Of a stretch of DNA of 64,000 nucleotides, positions 7,890-16,919 are shown piece after piece. Every line of letters begins with the position of its first letter. Positions within the stretch are counted from its first letter, which is position 1. The stretch covers positions 1 to 64,000 of the forward strand of contig JAEETJ010000007.1 of NCBI GenBank assembly GCA_016290295.1. Reading direction: 5' to 3'. This stretch comes from Bacteroidales bacterium (lineage in GTDB: Bacteria > Bacteroidota > Bacteroidia > Bacteroidales > WCHB1-69). Both the position numbers and the translations under genes were made by a program. Under the pieces are notes generated by a model. That model was not told the origin of the DNA and did no database searches. It worked only from the letters and a program-made list of their open reading frames with translations.

Positions 7890-10007
7890 ATGAAAAAACT
7901 GTTCCTATCACTGATTCTTTTCTCTTCGATTTTTTCGCTTTTCGCCCAGATCAATTATATCGATTTGGAAGGCATTTTCAAAGGAAAATACAGCTATGAC
8001 AACATCAAGAATTTGTGCTGGAGACCGGAAACCAATCAGTATGCGCAAATTGAAGACAATGCGTTGTTGCTGACCGATGCCAAGACGGGCAAGGAACAGA
8101 CATTGCTTGCTAAATATCAGTTGGCCAAGTTGTTGGATGAAGAGTTATCCCGTTTCCCCTCATTCACTTGGATAGGAAAGGACAAACTCTATTTTCCAGC
8201 CTATGACAAGGTGTTGGATTTAACCACCAATGCGGTCAGTAAAATTGACATGGAGGATGTTTTCGATTATCAGTTGGAAAACTTCCTTTTTATGACGAAA
8301 AAGGACGGCTATGTGTATGTTCAGAGTATTTTGAATGATTATAAGCCGATACTGCTTTGTCCTGATACAGGCAAGAATATTGTGTTTGGCGAGAGTGTGC
8401 ACCGCAGCGAGTGGGGTATTAACGAGGGACAGTATTTTTCGCCGAAGGGTAATTATATCTGCTTCTATCGTATGGATGAGAGCATGGTGGAAGATTATCC
8501 TTTGGTGAATACTTCTACTCCAATAGCCACGGTAGAAACGATGAAATACCCCATGGCAGGCCGCACCAGCCATGACGTGAAAGCTGGTATTTTTGATGTG
8601 AAAGCATCAGTGACCAAAGGCAAGGCGGTGTATCATTACATCAAAACTGACAAAGCCGATGGTGAATTTCTGACCAATATCACTTTTTCTCCCGACGAGA
8701 AATATTTGTATATCACGCATCTGAATCGTGCACAAAACCATGCGAAACTGATTGAATATGATTTGCATACAGGCAATAAAACCCGAGTGCTGATAGAAGA
8801 AAAGGATGAGCGTTATGTGGAACCCCAGACTCGTCCGGTATTTTTGAAAAACAACCGTTTTCTGTGGCAGACCCGCCGAGATGGTTGGAATCATATCTAC
8901 TTGTATGATTTGAATGCGGGCACCAATACTTTGCTTACCCAGGGCAATTGGGAGGTGAGCGAATTGATAGGTTTGGATCCGAAAGAGGAGAATATTTATT
9001 TCCTCGCTTCTTTGGATAAACCTGTGGATCAGTATGTTTGCAAGGTGAATATCAAGAGTAAAAAAGTGGAAAACCTGACTCCCGAATCGGGAACCCATAC
9101 CCCGCGTTTTTCTTCGGATATGAGCTATTTTATCGATTATTTCACCAATTTGGAAACGCCGCGTAATATTTATCTGAAAAGCAATAATGGCAAGGTTTCC
9201 AAGCTGTTGAAGTCTTCGAAAGATCCTTTTGCTGATTGTACTATGGGCAAGGCTTCCATTTTCAGCATCAAGAACAAAGCTGGCGATGACCTGTATTGCC
9301 GTATGATTCTGCCGCCTAATATGGACAGAACCAAAAAATATCCTTGCTTGATTTATGTATATGGAGGTCCTCATTCCCAGTTGGTTACGAACACTTTCAT
9401 GTCGGGCGGTACCTTCCTGTACTACATGGCACAGCAGGGCTATGTGATTTTCACCTTGGACAACCGCGGCACAGCTAACCGTGGTGCCGAGTTTGAAAAA
9501 TGCATTCACCGTCATTTGGGTGACCTTGAGGTGGAAGATCAGATGTGCGGTGTAGAATACCTGAAATCCCTGTCTTATATTGATCCCAAACGCATCGGTT
9601 TGGATGGCTGGAGTTATGGTGGTTTCATGACCTTGTCGCTGGTAACTCGCCATCCCGAGGCCTTCAAAGCTGCTTCCTGCGGCGGTCCTGTGGTGGACTG
9701 GAAATGGTACGAGGTAATGTATGGCGAACGCTACATGGATACCCCAGAGGAAAATCCCGATGGCTATGCCAATGCCAGTTTGCTCGACAAAATCAAGAAT
9801 GTGCAATGCGATTTGCTGGTAATGCACGGCTGCCAGGACCATACTGTTGTTTGGCAGCAGTCATTAGAGCTGATGAAAGAAGCTGTCAAGGCAGGTGTTG
9901 AGGTGGATTATTTCCCCTACACCATCCACGACCATAATGTGACGGGCATCGAAAGAGTGCATCTCTGGAACAAGATTGCCAAGTTCCATGAGGAGCATCT
10001 GAAGTAA
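7890..10007 (+). CDS. Secreted dipeptidyl peptidase IV-like serine peptidase (S9B)
   Basis: Removes N-terminal dipeptides, likely in the periplasm. A signal peptide covers about residues 1-20. The N-terminal beta-propeller (about 30-450) includes DYPLVNTSTPIATVETMKYPMAG, a stretch typical of DPP-IV. The C-terminal alpha/beta-hydrolase domain has the nucleophile Ser575 in GWSYGGFM, an acid in HGCQDHTV and His682 in IHDHNV. DNRGTANRG is also a family signature. At 705 residues it is full length. It is the third peptidase gene in the first 20 kb. Confidence 0.93.
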   Translation: MKKLFLSLILFSSIFSLFAQINYIDLEGIFKGKYSYDNIKNLCWRPETNQYAQIEDNALLLTDAKTGKEQTLLAKYQLAKLLDEELSRFPSFTWIGKDKLYFPAYDKVLDLTTNAVSKIDMEDVFDYQLENFLFMTKKDGYVYVQSILNDYKPILLCPDTGKNIVFGESVHRSEWGINEGQYFSPKGNYICFYRMDESMVEDYPLVNTSTPIATVETMKYPMAGRTSHDVKAGIFDVKASVTKGKAVYHYIKTDKADGEFLTNITFSPDEKYLYITHLNRAQNHAKLIEYDLHTGNKTRVLIEEKDERYVEPQTRPVFLKNNRFLWQTRRDGWNHIYLYDLNAGTNTLLTQGNWEVSELIGLDPKEENIYFLASLDKPVDQYVCKVNIKSKKVENLTPESGTHTPRFSSDMSYFIDYFTNLETPRNIYLKSNNGKVSKLLKSSKDPFADCTMGKASIFSIKNKAGDDLYCRMILPPNMDRTKKYPCLIYVYGGPHSQLVTNTFMSGGTFLYYMAQQGYVIFTLDNRGTANRGAEFEKCIHRHLGDLEVEDQMCGVEYLKSLSYIDPKRIGLDGWSYGGFMTLSLVTRHPEAFKAASCGGPVVDWKWYEVMYGERYMDTPEENPDGYANASLLDKIKNVQCDLLVMHGCQDHTVVWQQSLELMKEAVKAGVEVDYFPYTIHDHNVTGIERVHLWNKIAKFHEEHLK

Positions 10008-10008
10008 T

Positions 10009-10118
10009 GTGCAAATTAGCAAATTAGCAAATTAGTTAATTAGTTAATGAATTTGTTTTTAATGTGCTAATGTGCCAATTATAATTAGCAAATTAGTTAA
10101 TTAGCAAATTAGCAAATG
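10009..10118. repeat. AATTTGCTAATT-family tandem words between convergent genes
   Basis: Degenerate GCAAATTA / TTAGTTAATTAG words fill the gap between the DPP-IV-like gene and mutS, which converge. Next to them, at 10127-10139, GTGCT-TTC-AGCAC can form a 5-bp hairpin, possibly a weak terminator. Confidence 0.65.
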
Positions 10119-10145
10119 ATTTCAGTGTGCTTTCAGCACGAATAA

Positions 10146-12749
10146 TTATTTCTTCTTTTTAGTGAGAAGATTTTTGATATCGTTGAGCTTCATGAGGGCT
10201 TCGACGGGGGTGAGGCTGTTGATGTCGAGGTCGATGATTTGGTCTTTGATGTCCAGCAAAAGCGGGTCATCAAGGGCGATAAAGCTCAGCTGGTAGCCAG
10301 GTTCCTTCTTTTCCACCTTGATGGTTTCGTTGCCGCTGCGGCTGGCCTCTAACTGTTTCAGCACCTCTTCGGCTCGTTTCAGTACAGACTGGGGCATACC
10401 AGCCATGCGAGCCACATGGATACCGAAACTATGCTCGCTGCCTCCTTTTTCTAACTTCCTTAAGAACAATATTTTATTATTGATTTCCTTGACGGAAACA
10501 TGGAAATTCTTGATGCGGGGGAACTGCTCAGCCATGTCATTGAGCTCATGGTAGTGGGTGGCGAAAAGCACCTTAGCACGATGGCGTGGGTTTTCGTGCA
10601 GAAATTCAGCAATAGACCAAGCGATAGAAACCCCATCGTAAGTGCTGGTACCACGACCGATTTCGTCCAACAATATCAGGCTGCGGTTCGACACGTTGTT
10701 CAGGATGCTGGCGGTCTCGTTCATTTCCACCATGAAAGTGGATTCGCCAGTGGAAATGTTATCAGAGGCACCAACCCTGGTGAAAACTTTGTCCACAATG
10801 CCGATTTCCGCCTTCTCTGCGGGCACAAAGCAACCCATCTGGGCCATCAGTACAATCAAGGCCGTTTGACGCAGCAGTGCCGATTTACCGGACATATTGG
10901 GTCCAGTGATGATAATGATTTGCTGGTGCTCATTGTCTAAATAGACATCATTGGCAATGTATTTCTCACCTGGAGGTAATTGTTTTTCAATGACAGGATG
11001 GCGGCCATTTTTGATGTTGATAGCCGTGGATTCGTTAACCATCGGGCGGGTGTAGTTGTTCTCCACCGACACGGCGGCAAAGCACAGCAAAACATCCAGG
11101 TGGGCGGTCAAACGGGCATCCAACTGTATCATGGGCATATAATCCATCAGTCCCAAAACAAAATCATTGAACAGGCGAGTTTCTATTTCAAGTATTTTGT
11201 CTTCTGCTCCTAAAATTTTGTCTTCCAGTTCTTTAAGTTCTGGAGTGATGTATCTTTCCCCATTGGTTAGTGTCTGTTTGCGAATCCATTCTTCCGGCAC
11301 TTTTGACTTATGGGCATTGGTTACTTCCAAATAATAGCCAAAGACATTGTTGAAGCCGATTTTCAAGGAAGGAATACCTGTTCTTTCCGATTCGCGCCGC
11401 TGAATATCGGCCAGAATCTGTTTGCTGTTGGTAGCCAAAGAAGAGAGGGTATCCAATTCAGCATCCACACCTTTGGCAAAAACTCTGCCCTTGTTGACGG
11501 CCACAGGTGGATCTTCGACAATTTCCTTTTCGATACGTTCGCAGACAGATAAGCATGGATTCAGCTGTTCGCCGATTTTCTTCAAGGAAGCCAATTCGGT
11601 TTGGCTGCAGTAGTTCTTGACTTTCTCTATAGCCCGTAGGGAGCGTGCCAATTGCACCACTTCCCGAGGAGAAATTTTGCTGGTGGCGATTTTGGAAACC
11701 AAGCGTTCAACATCGCCCATCTCGCGCAGACTATGCTTGATGTTTTCACCAAGCTCTTCATTATCAATAAAATATTTGACCACAGAAAGTCGCTCTTCAA
11801 TCATTACCTTCTCCTTGAGCGGCAGTACCATCCATTTTTTCAGCATACGCGCCCCCATCGGAGTGAGGGTTTTGTCAATGATCTGCAACAAAGTCACCGC
11901 ATTGTCGTTGGGGGAGTGTATCAGCTCTAAATTACGTACCGTAAAGCGGTCTAACCACACATACAGTTCTTCTTCAATACGATTTAATTTATTGATATGC
12001 TGAATTTTGTGGTTTTGTGTTTCGTACAGATAATGCAAAGCGGCACCTGCGGCGATAATGCCGTATTCCAAAGTGTCAACACCAAAACCCTTCAACGAGG
12101 TGGTTTGGAAATGCTTAGTCAGCAAATCCATGGCGTAATCGGTGGTAAACACCCAGTCATCGAAACCTGTCAGCAGGACTTTGTCGCCATATTTTTCCTT
12201 AAAAGCCGTGGTTTTGTTCTTCTGAATGACAATCTCAGAGGGCTTAAAATTCTGCAATAGTTTATCAATGTAGCTTTCGTTTCCTTCAGCCAAATAAAAT
12301 TCACCCGTGGAAATATCCACGAAAGAAATACCTATTTTATTGTCAGTCAGATGAATACCTGCCAAAAAATTGTTTTCCTTTTGTTCCAGCACTTTGTCGT
12401 TGGTGGAAACACCGGGAGTGACCAATTCGGTGATACCTCTTTTGACGATGGTTTTGGCGAACTTAGGGTCTTCCAGTTGTTCGCATATAGCCACACGCAG
12501 TCCGGCGCGTACCAGCTTGGGCAGGTAGGTGTCGATGGCATGATGAGGGAAACCGGCCATATCAACGGCAGGGGAGGCCCCGTTGGACTTTTTGGTCAGC
12601 ACGATGCCCAGAATCTGTGAAGCCCTCAACGCGTCATCGCCGTAAGCCTCATAGAAGTCGCCCACACGCATCAGGAGCAGGGCATCGGGATGCTGTGCCT
12701 TGAATTGGTTATATTGCTTGATTAGAGGGGTTTCCGCCGTCTTTGCCAT
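10146..12749 (-). CDS. mutS: DNA mismatch repair protein MutS
   Basis: MutS recognises mismatches and small loops and starts repair with MutL. The N-terminal mismatch-binding motif is F32-Y33-E34 in [13 protein letters not shown]. The C-terminal ATPase has Walker A GPNMSGKS at 616-623, [14 protein letters not shown], and FATHYHEL. A full 867 residues. I prefer ATG at 12749 to a TTG three codons upstream: a minus-strand TATCTTTG promoter box at 12767-12774 leaves room for only a very short leader. Relevant to this repeat-rich genome, since MutS limits slippage at short tandem repeats. Confidence 0.97.
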   Translation of the reverse strand: MAKTAETPLIKQYNQFKAQHPDALLLMRVGDFYEAYGDDALRASQILGIVLTKKSNGASPAVDMAGFPHHAIDTYLPKLVRAGLRVAICEQLEDPKFAKTIVKRGITELVTPGVSTNDKVLEQKENNFLAGIHLTDNKIGISFVDISTGEFYLAEGNESYIDKLLQNFKPSEIVIQKNKTTAFKEKYGDKVLLTGFDDWVFTTDYAMDLLTKHFQTTSLKGFGVDTLEYGIIAAGAALHYLYETQNHKIQHINKLNRIEEELYVWLDRFTVRNLELIHSPNDNAVTLLQIIDKTLTPMGARMLKKWMVLPLKEKVMIEERLSVVKYFIDNEELGENIKHSLREMGDVERLVSKIATSKISPREVVQLARSLRAIEKVKNYCSQTELASLKKIGEQLNPCLSVCERIEKEIVEDPPVAVNKGRVFAKGVDAELDTLSSLATNSKQILADIQRRESERTGIPSLKIGFNNVFGYYLEVTNAHKSKVPEEWIRKQTLTNGERYITPELKELEDKILGAEDKILEIETRLFNDFVLGLMDYMPMIQLDARLTAHLDVLLCFAAVSVENNYTRPMVNESTAINIKNGRHPVIEKQLPPGEKYIANDVYLDNEHQQIIIITGPNMSGKSALLRQTALIVLMAQMGCFVPAEKAEIGIVDKVFTRVGASDNISTGESTFMVEMNETASILNNVSNRSLILLDEIGRGTSTYDGVSIAWSIAEFLHENPRHRAKVLFATHYHELNDMAEQFPRIKNFHVSVKEINNKILFLRKLEKGGSEHSFGIHVARMAGMPQSVLKRAEEVLKQLEASRSGNETIKVEKKEPGYQLSFIALDDPLLLDIKDQIIDLDINSLTPVEALMKLNDIKNLLTKKKK

Positions 12750-12766
12750 GGCCAACAAATTTTGGG

Positions 12767-12774
12767 CAAAGATA
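12767..12774 (-). promoter_or_regulatory. -7 promoter element of mutS
   Basis: On the minus strand this reads TATCTTTG, a match to TAnnTTTG, 17 bases before the chosen ATG. It supports a nearly leaderless message. Confidence 0.6.
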
Positions 12775-12789
12775 CAAAAAATGTGCTAT

Positions 12790-12905
12790 GGATGATTAGT
12801 TAATTAGCAAATGTGCAAATTAGCAAATGAAATAATTTACTAATAAACGAATTTGCTAATTGAATTGTCTCATTAGCACATTAACTAATTTGCTAATTTG
12901 CTAAT
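12790..12905. repeat. AATTTGCTAATT-family tandem words upstream of tRNA-Arg
   Basis: Degenerate TTAGCAAATG / AATTTGCTAATT words in both orientations. The last copies carry TTTG at 12889-12892, which lies exactly 20 bases before the tRNA -7 box and may act as its -33 box. Confidence 0.65.
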
Positions 12906-12920
12906 TATTTTGTATTTTTG
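12889..12920 (+). promoter_or_regulatory. Promoter of tRNA-Arg(CCG)
   Basis: TTTG at 12889-12892 and TATTTTTG at 12913-12920 are separated by 20 bases, the Bacteroidota -33/-7 arrangement. The tRNA starts 14 bases after the -7 box. Confidence 0.65.
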
Positions 12921-12933
12921 CCACCGCAAAAAC

Positions 12934-13007
12934 GGCCCCGTAGCTCAGCTGAATAGAGCGTCAGATTCCGGTTCTGAAGGTCGAGGGTTTGAATCCCCCC
13001 GGGGTCA
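12934..13007 (+). tRNA. tRNA-Arg (anticodon CCG)
   Basis: A 74-base cloverleaf. The acceptor stem pairs GGCCCCG with CGGGGTC with one G-T pair; the D stem is GCTC/GAGC; the anticodon stem TCAGA/TCTGA closes the loop TTCCGGT with anticodon CCG, which reads the arginine codon CGG. The T stem GAGGG/CCCCC has one A-C mismatch and the T loop is TTTGAAT. CCA is not encoded. The discriminator base is A. Confidence 0.92.
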
Positions 13008-13075
13008 CTCTTTTTGATATTCCGTTAATTTCTTTTTTTTTTGATTACAGGATTACAGGGTGATGGATTTTTTTT

Positions 13076-13083
13076 TATTTTTG
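13076..13083 (+). promoter_or_regulatory. -7 promoter element of corA
   Basis: TATTTTTG fits TAnnTTTG, 75 bases before the corA ATG. No clear TTTG box is seen 19-20 bases upstream, where GGATTACAG repeats lie. Confidence 0.45.
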
Positions 13084-13157
13084 CAGGTCAAAAAAATAAA
13101 TACTAATCAGGAATGTAGAAATTTGTTTTTCCGTCCATAGAGAGAAAGGAGGTTATA

Positions 13158-14069
13158 ATGGTTGATACCATTGATTTTGGAACGCTTAAATGGCACCATA
13201 TCACCAATCCCACCGTAGAGGATCTGGATTTTCTGGAAGATAACTTTCATTTTCACCCTTTGGACATTGACGACTGCTCCAGCTTTGTTCAACGACCGAA
13301 AATAGACGTTTATGACGACTATTATTTCATGGTTTTGCATTTTCCTTTGCTGGATAAACGTACCAGTTTGGTAAAAACAGAGGAAACCAAAATTTTCTGG
13401 GGGCAGGACTACATTATCACGGTAGGTAATTCGCATTATGTGGTGCAAGACCTCTTTGATTTGACTAAACTGAATCCTGAGGAGGTGGACGAAGACGATA
13501 TTGGTGGCACCAGTGATGCCATTTTGTATAAGGTGCTGTACCGCATGATGAAAGAAACCTTCCTCCTGGTAGAGCGTATGGGCAGCGAGTTGGACACCAT
13601 CAACCGGGAGTTGTTCGACAGCAAACCAGGCGATATCATCGGGCAGATTTCCCGTTTCCGTAAGAATATCATCCAACTGAATACCATCTTCAAACCGCAA
13701 CTGAGGTTGTTCCACAAATTTGAGTCGGGCGAGGTGAAAGGCTTTGCCGAAGACATGGAAGATTACTGGGGTAATATCCTCGACTTCTACCAGAAGATGT
13801 GGGATATGATTGATGACTATGGTGAATTGGTAGCTGGCCTGTCCAATACTTTCGATTCGTTGCAGACCAACAAGACCAACGAAATCATGCGTATGCTCAC
13901 CATCATCTCCACCATTGTACTGCCTTTGACCTTTATCACGGGTGTGTATGGCATGAATATCGGTCTGCCGTTCAGCGAATCCAGGTACGCTTTTCTTATC
14001 GTGATGGGCTTCTGTCTGCTGATAGTGATATTCCTGCTGGTCTATTTCAAAAGAAAACGTTGGATGTAG
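13158..14069 (+). CDS. corA: CorA-family magnesium/divalent cation transporter
   Basis: A pentameric inner-membrane Mg2+ channel. The soluble N-terminal funnel domain (about 1-240) holds DIDDCSSFVQRPKIDVYDDY and long helices. The first membrane helix ends with the hallmark YGMN (G265-M266-N267) and a second helix follows (YAFLIVMGFCLLIVIFLLVY). The basic tail KRKRWM is typical. At 303 residues it is complete. A strong AGAAAGGAGG Shine-Dalgarno sequence lies just upstream, unusual in this window and good support for the start. Confidence 0.95.
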   Translation: MVDTIDFGTLKWHHITNPTVEDLDFLEDNFHFHPLDIDDCSSFVQRPKIDVYDDYYFMVLHFPLLDKRTSLVKTEETKIFWGQDYIITVGNSHYVVQDLFDLTKLNPEEVDEDDIGGTSDAILYKVLYRMMKETFLLVERMGSELDTINRELFDSKPGDIIGQISRFRKNIIQLNTIFKPQLRLFHKFESGEVKGFAEDMEDYWGNILDFYQKMWDMIDDYGELVAGLSNTFDSLQTNKTNEIMRMLTIISTIVLPLTFITGVYGMNIGLPFSESRYAFLIVMGFCLLIVIFLLVYFKRKRWM

Positions 14070-14072
14070 AAG

Positions 14073-14525
14073 ATGTCCACCCAAACCAATACCATATTAA
14101 CTATCAAGTTCAAGCTGGTGACGTTGGAACCAGACAACTATCATATTGTTGTGAAGGCGAAAATAGAGGGTCATCCCTTGAATGTCATCATTGACACAGG
14201 TGCCTCGCATTCCTGCTTTGATTTGGAGTTTGTCCGCCAGCTATCCCCTGAAATCAGTATGGAAGACAATGACGGGTTGAATGTAGGGGTAGGAACCTCC
14301 GATTTTGAGAGCAAACTCAGCAGCATCAACAATTTCCGTATGGGCAGGTTTCTGCTGAAACAGTACAATGTGGTGCTGCTGGATATGAGTAACATTAACC
14401 AAGCCTACGCCATGATGCATAAACCCTTGATACACGGTATTATAGGTAGTGATTTTCTGATGAAATACCAGGCGGTGATTGATTACGGTAGTAGGGTGCT
14501 GATGTTGCGGAGGGATGGGAATTAG
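14073..14525 (+). CDS. Retropepsin-like aspartic protease domain protein
   Basis: A small single-domain pepsin-fold protein. The catalytic motif is Asp41-Thr42-Gly43-Ala44 in VIIDTGASHSCFD, and the second conserved hydrophobic-hydrophobic-Gly element is HGIIGSDFLMKY. Retropepsins act as dimers, each giving one aspartate. No signal peptide is seen, so it is probably cytoplasmic. The substrate is unknown. It starts three bases after the corA stop and is probably cotranscribed with it. Confidence 0.8.
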   Translation: MSTQTNTILTIKFKLVTLEPDNYHIVVKAKIEGHPLNVIIDTGASHSCFDLEFVRQLSPEISMEDNDGLNVGVGTSDFESKLSSINNFRMGRFLLKQYNVVLLDMSNINQAYAMMHKPLIHGIIGSDFLMKYQAVIDYGSRVLMLRRDGN

Positions 14526-14694
14526 GGGAGTCTCGCTGCGCTCGAGGGGAGTGGACTTTGTCCAAAGGGGAGTCTCGCACTACGTGCTCGAGGGGAGTTT
14601 TTGGGGTTAGGAAGGTTAGATGATTACAGGATGAAGGATTACAGGATGAAGGATTACAGGATTGTGAATTGTGAATTGTGAATTGTGAATTAAT
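14526..14694. repeat. Composite palindromic element plus GGATTACAG and GTGAATTGTGAA words
   Basis: The spacer begins with a composite GGGGAGTCTCGC...GCTCGAGGGGAG element with three small self-complementary cores: GC-TGC-GC, TGGAC-TTT-GTCCA and GCAC-TAC-GTGC. Then come GGTTAGGAAGG, three GGATTACAGGATGAA words and four GTGAATT words reaching the ruvC start. A near-identical composite occurs at 19123-19195. Confidence 0.8.
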
Positions 14695-14697
14695 AAT

Positions 14698-15252
14698 ATG
14701 GACGACCACATCATTTTAGGAGTTGACCCGGGCACACAGATTATGGGGTATGCCTTGCTGAAGACCACTGCTGTCAAGTCTGAGCTGATTACCTTGGATG
14801 TGTTGAACCTGAAGAAGTTGCCTGACCAGTCCACCAAACTGAAAACTATTTTCGAATTCATTTCAGAATTGATAGACCAATACCATCCTGATATTTTAGC
14901 CATTGAGGAACCTTTTTTGGGCAAGAGCGCGCAATCTATGCTGAAATTGGGTCGCGCACAGGGAGTGGTGATGGCGGCGTGTATCCATAAGGGGCTGGAA
15001 ATCAATGAGTATTCTCCCCGTAAAATCAAGCAGTCGGTGACGGGCAACGGTAATGCCGCCAAAGAGCAGGTTTCGGCTATGTTGCAGCGGATGTACCCGC
15101 TACCCAGTGATATTAGGTATCTGGATGCCACCGATGCTTTGGCAGTGGCGGTGTGCCATCATTTGCAAAGCAGAATACAATTCGGCCCCAAACAGCATTT
15201 CTCCGGCTGGGAAAGTTTCCTTTCAAAAAATGCGGATCGTATAATTAAGTGA
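14698..15252 (+). CDS. ruvC: Crossover junction endodeoxyribonuclease RuvC
   Basis: Resolves Holliday junctions with RuvAB. The first metal-binding aspartate is D10 in LGVDPGTQIMGYALL. IEEPFLGKSAQSMLKLGRAQGV supplies the conserved glutamate and DNA-binding region, and DATDALAVAVCHH the C-terminal acidic residues. At 184 residues it is the usual size. No ruvA or ruvB is adjacent. Its start lies directly after an intergenic tandem repeat. Confidence 0.95.
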   Translation: MDDHIILGVDPGTQIMGYALLKTTAVKSELITLDVLNLKKLPDQSTKLKTIFEFISELIDQYHPDILAIEEPFLGKSAQSMLKLGRAQGVVMAACIHKGLEINEYSPRKIKQSVTGNGNAAKEQVSAMLQRMYPLPSDIRYLDATDALAVAVCHHLQSRIQFGPKQHFSGWESFLSKNADRIIK

Positions 15253-15274
15253 TTCTTTTTATGTGTTAGCGTTT

Positions 15275-15295
15275 CAGAAATTTCCCTTACCTATG
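15275..15295 (+). promoter_or_regulatory. Duplicated promoter region, copy 1
   Basis: The stretch begins CAGAAATTT and ends with TACCTATG at 15288-15295, a one-mismatch match to TAnnTTTG. The same block precedes the downstream paralog at 16150-16170, where the box is the perfect TACCTTTG, so the gene duplication included the promoter. Confidence 0.5.
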
Positions 15296-15318
15296 CATCT
15301 GCAAATAAAATCAACATT

Positions 15319-16143
15319 ATGAAAAAAGCAATTTTTTTATTTGGCATTTTATTATTAGCCCTTTGTCAAATAGCAATAGGGCAAGAGATAGACTATCATT
15401 TGGACAAAGATAATATGTCGTTCTTTAAGGAAGCCGAGTTGGTGGTGGAAGGTCGATTTCTGAAACCCTTGCACGCATACGCCGTGAAGGATGAAAATGG
15501 CAAGGAACATTACTATGGCATTTGCCCCGTGATTACCTACCGTGTGTTCAAAGGTGATGCCAAAGCCGGAGATACTATATACGTTACACGTGAAGGAATA
15601 TCACTGGATGATGCCATTGCCTCTCCCTATGAATTATGGGAAGATACTACTGGAGTATGGGAAGTATTATGGGAATATCCTATGATAGCAGAATCAAAGA
15701 ATATTCCTGTTATAGATCATTTTCAAAATGACTGTATTATGTTTTTTAAAAACTCCTGTTATCCTTTGACACAAGATGAAAGATATTCGTCTCTAAAACA
15801 ATACCAATATTTGTATCCATACGTTTTCTATGATGAAGGCACAAAGTTATATGTTTTCGAGGGAAGATTTGTGAAAAGCAAATATGCAGGATTAAATGAT
15901 ACAATTTTCAATTCCAGACAAGATTTGTATGCATTTATGCGTAAAGCGGGAGGATATGATTTATCTGTGATTGGATCTGACACGATTAAGAATGATCAAT
16001 CTAACTCTGAGAAATCGAGATACCCAATGATTCAAGTTGGACCTCCAAGCTATCCTAATAGCAAAAATCAGAAAGCGGACTGTTATCCCGATAAACCTCT
16101 TCCTCCCGAAGTTGAAAAACGTTGGGGAGGCAAAAAGCAGTGA
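15319..16143 (+). CDS. Secreted protein of unknown function, paralog 1
   Basis: I do not recognise the family. A signal peptide covers about residues 1-21 (ends AIGQ). The conserved core shared with the next gene includes KDNMSFFKEAELVVEGRFLK, HYYGICPVITYRVFKGDAKA and GDTIYVTREG, then YSSLKQYQYLYPYVFYDEGT and FNSRQDLYAFMRKAGGYDLS. This copy has an additional C-terminal tail of about 50 residues rich in Ser, Pro and Lys ending EKRWGGKKQ. It looks like a periplasmic or surface protein of about 250 mature residues. The two genes are a recent tandem duplication. Confidence 0.75.
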   Translation: MKKAIFLFGILLLALCQIAIGQEIDYHLDKDNMSFFKEAELVVEGRFLKPLHAYAVKDENGKEHYYGICPVITYRVFKGDAKAGDTIYVTREGISLDDAIASPYELWEDTTGVWEVLWEYPMIAESKNIPVIDHFQNDCIMFFKNSCYPLTQDERYSSLKQYQYLYPYVFYDEGTKLYVFEGRFVKSKYAGLNDTIFNSRQDLYAFMRKAGGYDLSVIGSDTIKNDQSNSEKSRYPMIQVGPPSYPNSKNQKADCYPDKPLPPEVEKRWGGKKQ

Positions 16144-16162
16144 ATTTTCCAGAAATTTTCAT

Positions 16163-16170
16163 TACCTTTG
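16163..16170 (+). promoter_or_regulatory. -7 promoter element of paralog 2
   Basis: TACCTTTG perfectly matches TAnnTTTG, 21 bases before the ATG at 16192. It is the counterpart of the box at 15288-15295. Confidence 0.6.
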
Positions 16171-16191
16171 TAGTTACAAAAAAATTACATT

Positions 16192-16896
16192 ATGAAAAAA
16201 GCAATTTTCACGTTAAGTCTTTTACTATTAGCATTTTGCAAGATAGCAACAGGGCAAGATACGGACAATCATTTGGACAAGGACAACATGTCTTTTTTTA
16301 AGGAAGCCGAGCTGGTGGTGGAAGGACGTTTTCTGAAACCGTTATGCTCCTATGCTGTGAAGGATGAAAACGGCAAGGAACATTACTACGGTATCTGCCC
16401 CGTGATTACCTACCGTGTGTTCAAAGGCGATGCCAAAGCAGGGGATACCGTTTATGTTACAAGAGAAGGAACGTCATTGTATGACGCCAAGTCCCATCCT
16501 TATGATGGTAGTTATAAGAAATTTTACGATGAAAGCACTGGAAGTTATGAGGAAATAATAGTAGAAATTCAATATGTAGCACCTGCCATTGCCAGCACAA
16601 AGAATATAAATGTCTCAAATCCTTTTATGAACGACTGTGTCATTTTTCTTAAGACATCTACCTATCCTACAACACAAGATGAAAGATATTCAACCCTAAA
16701 ACAATATCAATATCTTTACCCGTATGTCTTCTATGATGAGGGTACTTTGCTATATGTATCTGAAGGTAGATTTGCTGGATTGAACGATACTCTGTTCAAC
16801 TCCAGACAAGACCTATATGCATTTATGAGAAAAGCAGGTGGGTATGATTTGTCAGTTATTGGGGCTGACACGATTAATAAAAGTAAAGGAAACTAA
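16192..16896 (+). CDS. Secreted protein of unknown function, paralog 2
   Basis: Paralog of the gene just upstream, with the same signal peptide pattern (ends ATGQ) and nearly the same first 95 residues. It differs in the middle, where an insert (HPYDGSYKKFYDESTGSYEE) replaces a shorter stretch, and lacks the C-terminal tail, ending at SVIGADTINKSKGN. The alternating conserved and divergent blocks suggest duplication followed by local change or gene conversion. Function unknown. Confidence 0.75.
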   Translation: MKKAIFTLSLLLLAFCKIATGQDTDNHLDKDNMSFFKEAELVVEGRFLKPLCSYAVKDENGKEHYYGICPVITYRVFKGDAKAGDTVYVTREGTSLYDAKSHPYDGSYKKFYDESTGSYEEIIVEIQYVAPAIASTKNINVSNPFMNDCVIFLKTSTYPTTQDERYSTLKQYQYLYPYVFYDEGTLLYVSEGRFAGLNDTLFNSRQDLYAFMRKAGGYDLSVIGADTINKSKGN

Positions 16897-16919
16897 AAAC
16901 GAAAAAAAATCAATAAATA

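Noticed and set aside
8607..9842. 411-codon minus-strand frame opposite the DPP-IV-like gene
   Set aside because: Shadow of a clear plus-strand peptidase gene; composition rich in His and Ile with no family motif.
10318..12620. Several plus-strand frames of 60-150 codons opposite mutS
   Set aside because: Frame shadows of a fully conserved MutS; no start signals or domain motifs.
12934..13157. Integration site at the 3' end of tRNA-Arg
   Set aside because: No integrase gene or repeated tRNA 3' end is found nearby; the downstream corA region looks native.
13107..14084. 325-codon minus-strand frame opposite corA
   Set aside because: Exact antisense of the conserved transporter gene; no motif or signal of its own.
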